A DNA stretch of 64,000 nt from Cristatella mucedo (lineage: Eukaryota; Bryozoa; Phylactolaemata; Cristatellidae): NCBI GenBank assembly GCA_009760855.2, contig WPIO01000001.1, forward strand, positions 23,358,001 to 23,422,000, in the 5' to 3' direction. Position 1 is the first letter of the stretch. Each line of letters starts with the position of its first letter. Below the pieces are notes generated by a model. The model was given only the letters and a program-made list of their open reading frames with translations, had not been told where the DNA came from and made no database searches. Positions 46,005 to 58,760 of the stretch are shown here, piece after piece. Both the position numbers and the translations under genes were made by a program.

Positions 46005-47193
46005 ATGAGCTGTCCTCGGATATGCTACACAAAACAAGACCTGCTTAGCATAAGATGCGATGTCGCCATTAGTCGATACCTGCCGGCGGGCCTTCTCCGG
46101 CGGGTCATTGAGAACATTCCTGCATCCTGCGTTCGCCTTATCAACAGCTCGGCTATCAAACCTACGACTCGTAAGTTTAAAGCGCTGAATAGTACTTGTT
46201 GTGGTAGTAGCCCACCCGCCGTTGCCCAGCACGTTGTGAAACGTCGTTCGACGGCCGTTACCAAGGTCCAATTCAAATTCGAAGAGCCAGCGTCAGCCGG
46301 GCCGGACGCAAATGGTAGAGAATACAAGTCACTTCATCGCCGTCGCCCAGTTGTTGGACAGCCTCTTAATTTCCGCCTACTGAATGTCCACTCGCTAAAA
46401 ACCAAGGGGTTACTTATCCGCGACCAGGTGGTCCAGGAGAAGCTAGATGCATTTCTGCTTACCGAAACCTGGATGACGCCTTGTTCCAGTAGCTGTATTT
46501 CTGAGACCACCCCACCCGGGTTCTCATTCTATCAGTCCATGCGTTCTGTCAAGGTTGGTGGCGGTTTGCAATTGTTGTTCGCGAATCGTTTGGCTATAAA
46601 ATGTCCAGTTTCTCGCATGGGTCATCGTTTGAATCGGTTACTATCAGGTCTTCATCAAAGACAATGTTGCGATATACCGGCCTCCTTCTGGCTATCTAAA
46701 CTTGTTTATAGAGGAGTTTTCAGAGTTCCTCGCTAAAATATTTGTGTGTGACAGGCCGATACTGATTGTAGGAGACTTCAATATTCACATTGACAACCCT
46801 AGCAACAGCCAGGTCCGCTCATTTTTTGACTGTCTGGAGAATTTTGGTTTGGCCCAACACATTAATCATAGCATCCACGTCGGTGGCCACATTCTAGATC
46901 TCGTCATCACTAAGGATGTCCTCCCCACTGACTTTGTGGTGTGCTCACTGATCCTCTCAGATCATTGTTCGGTCTCGTTTACTGTTCCTGCTCTTGACAT
47001 GGACAAGTTTTTGAAATCTGTTTGTGATGCAGGTCTTCTTGATCTGCATTCTGACTTGACCGGCAGCCTCGATACCCTCACTGATGCGATGAACAAGACA
47101 CTCAGGAGTGCACTTGACAAGCATGCTCCCGTTTGCTCTATCCGTGTTCAAAGTCGTCGAGATTCCTTTCAATTAACAAAAAAAACTATTTAA
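46005..47193 (+). pseudogene. LINE-A ORF, N-terminal and AP-endonuclease part, frame-broken
   Basis: Frame 46005-46736 starts with a CYTKQDLLSIRCD segment, as in many CR1/L2 ORFs, then NFRLLNVHSLKTKG and LTETWM (46461-46475), the first two apurinic-endonuclease motifs, which make the nick that primes reverse transcription. Frame 46702-47193 carries GDFN (46771-46782) and SDH (46957-46965), the later catalytic motifs. Two shifts between about 46615 and 46660 separate the halves. A further one-base excess in the eight-A run at 47178-47185 separates this part from the reverse-transcriptase frame. All motif residues seen are intact, so only the shifts inactivate the copy; assembly error in the homopolymer is possible. 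No zinc-knuckle ORF1 was seen upstream. Confidence 0.85.
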
Positions 47194-47194
47194 G

Positions 47195-49258
47195 ATGCAT
47201 CGGGTTAAGCGCATGCTAGAACGTCGTTTTAAGAAATCGGGGTCTGAGGCAGATCTAGTCAATTTTAAAGACTTCCTTCGAGTTTACACCCGAAAGCTTA
47301 AAAAAACCAGGGCTTCTTTTTTCATTAGAAAGCTGAATTCCTGCCAGTCGGACACTAAACAGATTTATAAGACAATAAACCAATTACTGGCCAATGCTGT
47401 GAGGTCTGACTCCCCAGATATTAAGGGCTCAGCCGAAAATTTTTCAGCCTTCTTTACTGAAAAAATTGTGCACATTCGTGCCTCCATTAAGCCCCCTCCG
47501 ACCAAAGCAATTGCCGTTGCTCAACCTGTGACCATTCTTAAAAGATACTCCGATGTTTCTGCCTGTGATGTGGCCGCCTTAATAAGGTCTAGCAAAAAGA
47601 GCTCGTCTCCTGAAGACCCTATACCTTCATCTCTGTGGTCTTCACTTGCAGACCAACTTAGCCCTGCCATAACCAAGATTTTTAATGCTTCTTTGGGAAA
47701 AGGGGTCGTCCCCGAGTCCTTCAAATCGGAAATCGTTACACCTATTCTCAAAAAGCCTGGATTAGAAACAGAGGTCCTAACAAACTATCGTCCTGTTTCC
47801 CTTCTTCCGTTCTTATCAAAGAATCTTGAAAAAAGTGTTGCTAAGCAGCTAGTTGAACATATTGAAAATAATGGAATGTCAGAAACATTTCAATCAGGCT
47901 TCAAGAGGCAGCACTCTACTGAAACTGCTCTCCTCCGTGTTAACAATGACATTCTACGTGGCAACGACAACGGGAATGTCACTGCCCTAGCTCTGCTAGA
48001 TCTGTCTGCTGCCTTCGACACCATTGATCATGAAGTTCTGATAGAACGATTGACATCAACGATCGGTCTGGCAGATGAAGCACTGGCGTGGTTTAAATCA
48101 TACTTGTCTGATCGTGTTCAATCCGTGTCGTGTGGGGGTCAGGTCTCAGACATGAGAAGGGTCACCTGTGGTGTCCCTCAAGGGTCTGTAATCGGTCCCT
48201 TGCTGTTCTCCATGTATACACAACCTCTGGGAAAAGTGATTAAGGGCCATGGAATAGGATATCACTTCTATGTTGACGATACTCAGCTGTATTTGTCATT
48301 TAAACCGTCGGAATCTGCTGCAGCAACTGAGAAACTGAATGCTTGCCTTGCCGATATTCGATCCTGGATGTTGGAAAACTTCCTGAAATTAAATGACGAT
48401 AAAACCGAACTGCTGCTCATAGGACACCCTAAGCCTGTGGCTGGATTAAAAGGCTTTGCTGTTCTAATAGGCGATGCTATTGTGCGACCTTTACCAAGTG
48501 CTCGTAATCTAGGTGTCGTGTTCGACAGCTGCCTCAATTTCAAAAGCTTCATTCAGAAGACTGCCTCTACAGCTAGCCATCACATCCGATCCCTATCCAA
48601 GATTAGAAGCTGTCTCCCACAGTGGCTTGTAAAAAATTTAACTAGCTTTTTAGTTCTGTCTCGGCTTGATTATTGTAATTCCCTTTTGGCTGGGCTACCA
48701 AAGAAAGCTATTATGCCACTACAGCGGACTATGAATATGGCTGCAAGGCTGGTCTTCAAGTCCCAGCGGTTTGAGCACGTGTCACCTTTGCTGAAAGAGC
48801 TAGAATGGTTACCGGTTGAGCAAAGGATACAGAGTAAAGTTCTTACGCTGACCCACAAGGCCCGCCACGGCTTGGCTCCTTCGTACCTAGCTGAACTGCT
48901 GCATCAGTTTCAGCCTGTTCGTGCCCTGAGGTCCTGTGTGGACAATAAATTAGCTGCCCCATTCCTCCGCTTAAAGACAGTTGGCGACAGAAGCTTTAGC
49001 TCTGCAGGTCCAAGATTGTGGAACTCGCTTCCACAATTCTTAAGCAACGACAACTACTCACCTACTGCCGACTATGGCGCATCTTTTTCAGCGGTCCTGA
49101 GCTGCTACGTCTATACTACTCACTACCTCAACTGCTCTCCTAACTCTGCTATGCTTCCCACTTTCTCTTTGTTGAGTGAGACGAAGTCTGTTGGCTACGG
49201 AATGCGTACCGAAAGCCGCTTAGGCTGTGAGTGTGCTATACAAAACTCTCCTGCGTAA
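47195..49258 (+). CDS. LINE-A reverse transcriptase and C-terminal domain, 687 codons open
   Basis: Encodes the polymerase that copies element RNA at the nicked target. Residues about 197-222 hold NYRPVSLLPFLSK. The catalytic Asp is in D269LSAAFD275, the PQG motif is at 326-330, and the YVDD box is at 359-362. LNDDKTELLLIG follows, then the CR1/L2-type C-terminal blocks LEWLPVEQRIQSKVLTLTH, HGLAPSYLAELL and AGPRLWNSLPQFL. No RNase H domain is present, as expected in this group. The annotated Met at 47195 is probably internal: the real protein starts upstream with the endonuclease and is cut off by the A8 shift. Intact length and motifs make it the best preserved protein in the window. Confidence 0.9.
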   Translation: MHRVKRMLERRFKKSGSEADLVNFKDFLRVYTRKLKKTRASFFIRKLNSCQSDTKQIYKTINQLLANAVRSDSPDIKGSAENFSAFFTEKIVHIRASIKPPPTKAIAVAQPVTILKRYSDVSACDVAALIRSSKKSSSPEDPIPSSLWSSLADQLSPAITKIFNASLGKGVVPESFKSEIVTPILKKPGLETEVLTNYRPVSLLPFLSKNLEKSVAKQLVEHIENNGMSETFQSGFKRQHSTETALLRVNNDILRGNDNGNVTALALLDLSAAFDTIDHEVLIERLTSTIGLADEALAWFKSYLSDRVQSVSCGGQVSDMRRVTCGVPQGSVIGPLLFSMYTQPLGKVIKGHGIGYHFYVDDTQLYLSFKPSESAAATEKLNACLADIRSWMLENFLKLNDDKTELLLIGHPKPVAGLKGFAVLIGDAIVRPLPSARNLGVVFDSCLNFKSFIQKTASTASHHIRSLSKIRSCLPQWLVKNLTSFLVLSRLDYCNSLLAGLPKKAIMPLQRTMNMAARLVFKSQRFEHVSPLLKELEWLPVEQRIQSKVLTLTHKARHGLAPSYLAELLHQFQPVRALRSCVDNKLAAPFLRLKTVGDRSFSSAGPRLWNSLPQFLSNDNYSPTADYGASFSAVLSCYVYTTHYLNCSPNSAMLPTFSLLSETKSVGYGMRTESRLGCECAIQNSPA

Positions 49259-49315
49259 CACTCACATGGTCTTTATGACTTTGTGGAGTTACAGACGGAG
49301 ATACATTACATTACT

Positions 49316-49691
49316 TTCTATTTATTTCAGGCATAAAGGAATAGGCAAACACTTTGAACTACTCTAAAACCTCCATCTTCGTGCCTTACAACTTTCTAAG
49401 AGGTAATGAGAATCGATGACCAGCGGTGAATAGCATGTGCAGTATCATACTCAGACAGTCGTGCAGAAGCAAACAGTTATCCCGAAAGTTAGGCGAGCAT
49501 ACGAAAGTGCCCAATGTGAATCTGAGAGTAAGTGCCAGGAAGTGCGGCACGGTAGGTAGAGTTGTAGGTAGCGTGCACACGTAAGCAAGTAAAGCACACC
49601 AGAGCAGACCAAGACAAGTTCAGTGGGGTGAAGATAAAGCTGACCGGAGCAGATGCGTCCGTCATTAGCTGAGACTCAAATGATGCTATGT
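49316..49691. other. Nothing recognised
   Basis: No frame or repeat family recognised. Confidence 0.45.
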
Positions 49692-49862
49692 CGGCGATTC
49701 GCGATGGCATACTAGGTGATGCGGTTGCTTTTAATGACCTCGGTGTCGTTGTCGTGGTTTCTATTCCTGTGGCGGGCGATCCTGTATCACGACTGCAAGC
49801 AGTGGTGATAGCCGTAAAGGCTCTTCAGTCGCTATACAAATGAGGCTGCTAAATGAGCTAGT
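49692..49862 (+). mobile_element. SINE-1 copy
   Basis: CGCGATGGCATACTAGGTGATGCGG (A-box region), then GTGGCGGGCGATCCTGT, GTGGTGATAGCCGTAAAGGC, TCTTCAGTCGCTATACAAAT and GAGGCTGCTAAATGAGCTAG. The B box has decayed. Confidence 0.8.
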
Positions 49863-49864
49863 AT

Positions 49865-50960
49865 TTTCTATGTCATTTGCGAAATAGTGACCGATTCTGA
49901 AAGAGAGTTCCAGATCTTTGGTGCATAGGAAGTCAAATCCTGGTGACCAAAAGATTTCAATTGAGTGTTAGGAACAGCGAGACGTTTCGACGCTGAGAGA
50001 GGGCTGCGGGAGAGCACACTGGAGTTGCATGGACGTTGGATAGATAGGCGAGCGACAGCTATTGAAGCAACCTGTAAGCAAGACAGAGAATCTTTCAATC
50101 GACGCCATGATTTATGGGGAGCAAGTGAAGCTCGAGCAAAAGTGGAATCGTATGAGAGCTACACCGACTGTGACAGACTAGGCGAGCTGCTGGGTTCTGC
50201 ATCGCTGTGAACGATTAAGAGCGCTGGCCATGAAGCAAAAATGAAGGAAATTGCAATTATTTAGCCGAAGTTTCACAAACGCGTAAACTATTTATGATAG
50301 CCCACTCTTTCCTAAGCAGGCACTGATATTGGTGACGTTCTTTAGCTGAAATTAGGCAGATTTGACTATGGAGTAAATGTGCTCATCCTACAACAAGTCG
50401 TTCTGGAATCATGCAAGCAGGTTCCGGGTTGACATCAGCGAGGCGATGCCATATAAATCAAGCTTAAGGGTGACGTCTTGCAATTTTAGGGTGACACTAG
50501 CCTCGCCAGTAAATACTATTTTAGTTTTTCTATTGCTAAACGTTAGGCATTAGTGGTCATTCAAATGCGAATATATTCTATGCAGGCTGCGAGTACATTA
50601 AGTGACTCGGATTCGGAGCGTCTAAGAAGGGACCAATAATAGGTAGAGCTGAGTGCAAGTAGCATAGAAATGAATGCTGAGACTGTTTATGGCGATGATA
50701 TCCACTACAGGAAGAGTATAGATGATGAAAGTAAGGGATGTGAGCTCGATCCTAAGGTATCCACACTTTTAAGGGTGCCTGAATGACCAGCTGGTATTTG
50801 TATCTAAATTATGTCATCTCTCATTGATGTAGGATATAATCCAGTTTAGCAATGAGCCTGTGACACCTAGGCGTGTGAAGGGGTACTCTGGATGAATCAG
50901 GCGGGCAATAGTGTCAAATCAAATGCTGCTAAGAAATGTAGGAAAACAAGCAAATAAGCC
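49865..50960 (-). mobile_element. Third LINE family (LINE-C), decayed
   Basis: The minus strand gives the C-terminal block VPNTQLKSFGHQDLTSYAPK followed by IWNSLS (50098-49868), then, further upstream on the same strand, LINE-like sequence ending near 50900 in a motif like AFDTIARLIHPE with TRLGVTGSLLNWI. It is related to LINE-B but too diverged to align closely with the copies here. Confidence 0.6.
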
Positions 50961-51284
50961 TTGCCCTGATCAGCATTGTTCAGAAGGTCCATGGAAATGC
51001 GAAGCAGAGTATTTCATGTGAAATGGTTAGCTAAAATCACGATTGGAACATGCCAGCACGATATGCCTAACTGGCAATATCGCTTAGATGCTAGACCGCT
51101 CAGAACTCGTCCAAGTTTATTTGATAGGAGTAGAAGAAGGGAGATTATAAGAATGTTACTTTAATTCTCAAGATTTAGCATTTACTATAGTAGGCTTTTA
51201 ATTATTAGCCTGAAAACCACTATTTCCATGGGGAAAAGGCTTCATCATCCGCTAAAAACGGGCATATTTACAACATATGATACA
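50961..51284. other. Nothing recognised
   Basis: A 62-codon plus frame (50976-51164) has no motif. The stretch may be the 5' continuation of LINE-C. Confidence 0.4.
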
Positions 51285-51520
51285 GTAATAGTAATAGTGC
51301 ATTTATAGCTCCTTTGGAGAACTCCATCTCTTTGTAGGCACTTTACAGTTGCTGCAAAGGAAACACGATTGAATGGTTAGTGGTAGCTTGCTCAATAAGC
51401 AACAGGAAAAACATGGTTAGGGATGACATGCACAGGGTCAGCATGCAATTTGGTTAGTGGCAGCATGCAACAGTGTCAGCAAGCATAATCACATAAAGAA
51501 CGAATCACATAGACCCACTA

Positions 51521-53270
51521 ATAATAATAATAATAATGCAATTGATAAAGCGCCTCCAAATAATAATAATAATAATAATAATGCACTTGATAAAGCGCCC
51601 TCATAGAACTCAATCTATTTCTAGGCGCGTTACATTTGCTGCAAAGGGAAATGCAATTGAATGGTGAGTAATATCATGCTTGATAAACAAGCAACATGAA
51701 TAACAGAGAACTCAATCTCTTTCTAGATGCTTTACATTTGCTGCAAAGGAAACATGATCGAATGGGGAGAGTTGTATCATGCTTGATAAACCACAAAAAT
51801 AACGTGGTTAGGGGTGACATGCACAGGGTTAGCATGCAAGTATGGTTAGTGGGTGGATGTAATAAGTCACCATGCATAAGCCCATAAAGGGCAAATAATC
51901 ACTGGAACCCTGTAAATGCTGTCATAGATAGGTGTGTTCTAAATAAATTTTCACACGTAGCTAAATTAGGAGATGTCTTTACGGAAGTTGGAAGTGTGTT
52001 CTATTCTTTGGGAGCATATGAACTGAAGGTACAGTCTCCAGAGGATTTGAGGTTTGTACGAGTTATATGTAAACTGTTAGATTCCGAAAAACGGGTGGTA
52101 CGATGCTTAACTTGGTGGGGCAGCAGATCTGATTGACGGTCTGGAGAAAAAGAATGAAGGGACCTAAAAGTTGAGAGATAAAACGTTGAGTTCGATGCGT
52201 TGCTTGACTGGTAGCCAGTGCAGGTCGGCGAGAAGCGGTGAGATCTGGCAACTGCAACGCTCACGACAGAGAAGCCTAGCTGCATAGTTTTTCGCCAGCT
52301 GTAAGCGCTTGAGTTCGCAGGCCGGTAGACCGGCAAGCAGAGAGTTACCTAAGTCAAGACGGATGTCACAAATGCGCGGACCAACTTAGATGTGTTATCC
52401 CTGTTTAAAAAGCCCAAATAATTTTTAGCGATGTTATGTAGCAGAGAGCAGGCAGACTCGCTTGTGGAGCTGATTCAGTCGTCTAACGAAAGGTCACTTT
52501 GGAACACGACGCTTAGATTTCGTGCTAATTCAACGGGAGATATGCTGGCAGAGCCGATTTTGAGCGTCAGCCTGTCCAATTTCTGAACCACACTGGGCTT
52601 GTAGATAACTAGTATGTTAGCTTTATCATCATTTAATTTAATAAAACTTTCTGCCCTCTATGTGTGGATGTCGATATGTGCAGCAAGGGAGTTGAGAGAA
52701 TTCGACGTGCTCGAGGGCTGTGAGGGATCAAAGCAAAGGTACAACTGAGTGTCATTCGGATAGAAGTAAAAGCCTAAATTGTGCTTGGCAATCACATCGG
52801 CTAGAGAGAGAGAGCATAAATCGTGATAAGAACCGGACCCAGCACGGAGCCTTGAGGTACCCCATATTTTAAGATTTACCTCGGATGATTTTTGTCCATT
52901 CACATCGATGCTCTGGAGTATCCCACTGAGCTGAGATAGGACCTGTACCAAGCAATGCCAGTAATGCCCAGGCGAGATGAGAGGCGCTCAAATACTTGGT
53001 GATTGATAGTATCAAAAGCTGCCGAAAGATCGAGCAAAACAATCAGAGATACTCTACCCACGTCTGCATTCCTATGTAGGTCAATGTACACTTGAAGCAA
53101 TGCTGACTCTGGTGAGTGATTAACTCTAAATCCAGACTGGAACTTACTAGAAATGATTGAAGTTTCAACATATGAGTTCAGCTGGTTTGCCACGACTTGT
53201 TCCAGTGTCTTTGATAGAAATGGTAGAAGGGAGACTAGGCGGTAGTTGCTCAAGTTCTCTCGGTATATTA
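51521..53270 (-). mobile_element. Middle LINE-B copy, inserted in the outer copy
   Basis: The tail piece 51521-51557 and the body 51701-53270 adjoin in the consensus. The body reaches upstream to the RT start NYRLVSLLPFLSKTLEQVV, with VLLDLSAAFDTINHQ (53253-52900) and a mutated catalytic box YPNDTQ in place of YADD (52951-52658). The 5' truncation point meets the outer copy at 53267-53271. Confidence 0.9.
51558..51700 (-). mobile_element. Inner LINE-B 3' end, inserted in the middle copy
   Basis: About 143 bp: its own AAT tail, TGCACTTGATAAAGCGCCCT and onward to GCAACATGAATAA. It interrupts the middle copy between GCGCCTC and CAGAGAACTCAATCTC, which adjoin in other copies. Confidence 0.85.
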
Positions 53271-54165
53271 AATGCTGTTATAAATAGATGCGTTTTTCGT
53301 TTCTTTTAAAATGTGGACAAGTCGGGAGATGTCGTGACACAAGTCGGGAGTAAGTTCTAGGCTTTTGAAGCATACGCACTAGGGGCATGGTCACCAAAAG
53401 AATTTGAGATTTGTACGAGGTGTAGGTAAACGATTCAATTCCGAAAAGCATGCGGTACGATGCTTAGCCTGGTGCGGGAGTAGATCTGACAGATAGGCTG
53501 GAGCCAGTGAATGACGTGACCTAAAAGTGAGCGACAAGACCCTGAAGTCGATCCGTTGCTTGACTGGTTGCCAGTGCAGGTCGGCGAGAAGTGGTGTGTT
53601 GTGACAACTTCGACGCTAACGACAGACAAGCCTATCTGCGGAGTTTTGCACCAGCTGTAATCGCCTGATTGCACATACCGCTAGGCCAGCAAGCAGTGAG
53701 TTACAGAAGTCAAGACGGGATGTCACAAATGCATGGACCAACTTAGACGTGGTATCCTTATCTAAACAAGCCCGAATTTTAGCAATTTTATGTATCTGAA
53801 AGTAGGCAGACTTGATTGTGGAGCTGATGTGGTCGTCTAACGAGAGGTCACTTTGGAACATGACACCTAGATTTTGAGCTGATTCAACAGGAGGTATGCT
53901 GGCAGAGCCAATTTTGAGCAATACATTTTTCGATTTCTGAATGACGCTTGGTTGGCCTGGTAAGCTGGTTTTATTATCATTAAATTTAAGAAATATTGCT
54001 GTCATACATGTGTAGATGTCATCAATACATGCAGCAAGGGATTTGAGAGAATTTGACGTGCTGGAGGACTGGAAGAGGTGGAAGCAAAGGTACAACTGAG
54101 CGTCATCTGCATAGAAGTGAAAGCCTAGATTGTGCTTGGCAATCACATCAGCGAGAGGGAGATTA

Positions 54166-55439
54166 TATTCGGCGAATGTTTTAAAACCTCATGCACTTCA
54201 TGTAGAGAACAGTTTGATCCAGAGGAACGCGGGTTTCCTTAGCCGCCTGGTGACTGATTTAGAGACGAGTTCTATAGAGCTAGGCGTAACTGAGATGTTA
54301 CGATCCATTTATCACAGTGGTGACGATGTCACCATTTGGGATCACTCGATAGCTTTCTAGCTTGGGAGTACTTAATAAGACGGTCGATAGTGGACGATGT
54401 AAATTTCAAGTAATTAATCTGCGATGGCACTGCTTTTTTAAATTATTATTTAACCTCAGCTAAAATGGATTCATACGACCTACAATAGTCCTCGAGCCCC
54501 AGCCGGCGGACAGCGAATCAATCAATCGCCGTTTTTAGAAAACGAAACTATTCCGAAAACCGAATTGGCTCATCGCATTCAAACATCCTTTCGAAGCTCT
54601 CCTATGCGCACTGCAGACCAAATTCCCTCGGATCGACGGTGGCAGGCAATATGGCAGAAATTGCGGAATAAGGTGAAATGTTGCACTATTGCATAGTATT
54701 GCTCAATTCTTTGTAATCGACTTGGATATTAGCTGACCAATAAGTTTATGAGATGACTCCCGCCAATAACGTTACCGCGTTGTCTAGTACAGCAACGGCA
54801 ACCTGGCGATTAAGCAAAGTTATCTAGTCGAGCAAGCTAGGCAACCTCGCGACTTAGCCTTAAGCGTCTGAGGTCATCTGATATAATCTCCCTTGCGACG
54901 AAACGGTGTGCCCTATTTTTCAGCGTTAACTTAATTATTTTGGAGCATTAAGAACCATGTGAATCATGTGGGCGTTCAGCAGCACTTACTGCTATTAGTA
55001 GCGATTGACGAGCTTCTAAGACGCGAGCTTCTGAATCGGGCGCCACGCATCATATACTCAACTTCCGAGAAAATGTGGTCTTTTTCCCTAGCGTAACCAC
55101 GTCCCCTGAGTTTGTGTAGTGCTTTAGAACATTGACAGACGATTCAGAAGCATTAAGATTGTTTCATTGAATTTATTCTGCCTAAAAGGAAACCAATTTT
55201 GGGTTTAACATGCCCGGCCCTCACATCAGCTCCAACGATCAAAGAAGCGCCTGGACTACTTACTGCATATGGGTAAAGGCCCATATCCAAAGCTAGTTAA
55301 TTAGCACTTGATAACCACACCGCTCCGTGTCCAGCTAATTTTCCTACTAGTGATTAATGCGGGTATTCCTAATATAACTCGACTTCCTCATGGGACTACG
55401 CCAGTCATTCCGTCATTGGCCGGTTTCGCAAGGCGTATT

Positions 55440-55440
<1 letters not shown>
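54166..55440. other. Intergenic, nothing recognised
   Basis: One 76-codon plus frame overlaps the LINE-B edge. A CCTCAGCTAAAATGGATTC stretch at 54452 resembles CCTTAGCTAGGATGGATTG at 58686, so remains of a LINE-B 5' part may lie here. Confidence 0.4.
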
Positions 55441-57420
<1,980 letters not shown>

Positions 57421-57759
57421 AATCGATCCGAAATCTTGTTAACGGGTTGGTAAAAATGGCAGCCTTAAGTATTAGAGCCACGATATGAGATGAGTCCTAT
57501 GTACAAAAAAAACAATAGCAAACTCACCTGTAATGACGAGTGGGGTTCATATCTGACGCGGTGCATAATTTACCTTAATTAATAGCTGAGAATGAAGCAT
57601 GATGTATGAGTATACTAGTAACGGTATATGTAGCTTTAAACTTGCTAGAATTACAACCAGCAAGAATACTGAGATTTTCTGTAAGCACGCCGGAGCACAA
57701 GTAATTCATCGATCAATTTTTAATTTTCAAGATTTTTTTACATGCATAGAATTATTTTA

Positions 57760-58760
57760 CCGCGACGTAGAGTTTTGCACCAACTTTAGGCCTCTCAGTG
57801 TGCAGGTAGGAAGTCTTGTGAGTAGTGAGTTACAAAAGTCCAAACGGTATTTCTCGAATACAAGAACCAGCTTAGCTGCGAGTTCCTTATCTAAGCAATC
57901 CGAGTGTTTGCAATATTGAATTGCTGAAAGTAGAGAGATTTGACTAAGGGGCTGATGCGGTCATCTATTAGAAGCTAATTTTGATGGAGGACAACACGAT
58001 TTCTCGTGGAGCCTACAGATGCTGACCAAGTCAATTTGGATGGCCAGGCTTGCCAATTCCAGAGTACCCTGAGGTTTGCACATTCAGCGAATTGGTTTCA
58101 TCGTCATTCAATTCGCAGAAGTTTGCTGCCATCCAATTTCCACTGTCACCAATAGATGCTGCATGGGATCTGAGACAGTTATAGGTTTTCTGGATAGCAT
58201 GCAGCGAACAAAGCACCAGTACTGCCTGCCTGCCTTCTAGATAAAAATGCAAACAATGGCCTCTTTGAAATATGCTAGGAAACAACCCTAGACAACGAAC
58301 AGATTTCTACAGCAGGAGTAAATCTTTCTATTCCGTAGGATAACAGTAGCTAAGAGGTCTAAAGTACCAGTACTCTTTTTAGACTTATATTATTATTATA
58401 CAATTATATATGAGGTTATCAAGGTCAGGCTTGAAGATTGACATTGAGATCAATCAAGGATAGGAGGTTATAAATCTGAAGGAGTGTGTTAACATGGAAA
58501 TGGACTCGCTGATTTTGCTGATCTTGCTGCTAAAGAAGTTTTGGAAGCGATCGGCAAGAAAAGCTTAAGGATTGTTATGCACGGTGCTGATTGTGGTGCG
58601 GGTGAGGAAATGTTGGATAATTGACAGTAGCATTTTAAGATCGTGCACCTCGATTCCACTTCGTTCTTGTAGAAGCTGTATTCTGCCTTAGCTAGGATGG
58701 ATTGGTAAATCAAAAATAATCATCGTACACCGGTCGATGGACAGCCAGTCCAGCCTTACA
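57760..58760 (-). mobile_element. Old LINE-B copy, central to N-terminal part
   Basis: The minus strand shows diverged LINE-B blocks in order: the post-RT segment near 57770-57960 (GTTTTGCACCAACTTTAGGC and the following SRLDF-type region), the region after the YADD box near 58100-58260, and at 58713-58489 an ILAKAEYSFYKNEVES segment typical of the stretch before the reverse transcriptase. Confidence 0.65.

Larger units (their letters stand above)
45990..49315 (+). mobile_element. LINE-A, nearly full-length CR1/L2-group non-LTR retrotransposon
   Basis: The order is an endonuclease-type region, a reverse transcriptase, a long C-terminal region, a short 3' UTR and an ACATT-type tail (49301-49315). 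It is the reference copy for all other LINE-A pieces here. It is disabled by frame breaks near 46615-46660 and at the A8 run 47178-47185, while the downstream 687 codons are open, which suggests a fairly young insertion. The 5' end is not fixed and I found no target-site duplication. Confidence 0.85.
51285..54165 (-). mobile_element. Outer LINE-B copy of a three-level nest
   Basis: Two pieces adjoin in LINE-B: 51285-51520 (tail and 3' UTR to GACCCACTA) and 53271-54165 (from AATGCTGTTATAAATAGATG through the C-terminal region to the FYADDAQLYLC box). The frame 54146-53616 (176 codons) carries YADD, FLKFNDNKTS and SRLDFCNSLLAGLAVCAIRR. Confidence 0.9.

Noticed and set aside
47195-49258. Telomerase, group II intron or retroviral polymerase
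   Set aside because: The upstream AP-endonuclease motifs, the CR1/L2-type C-terminal blocks and the lack of protease, RNase H or integrase identify a non-LTR retrotransposon.
51521-51600. CRISPR-like short direct repeats
   Set aside because: The repeated AATAATAAT...GCACTTGATAAAGCGCC units are LINE-B 3' ends of nested insertions, not repeats with uniform spacers.
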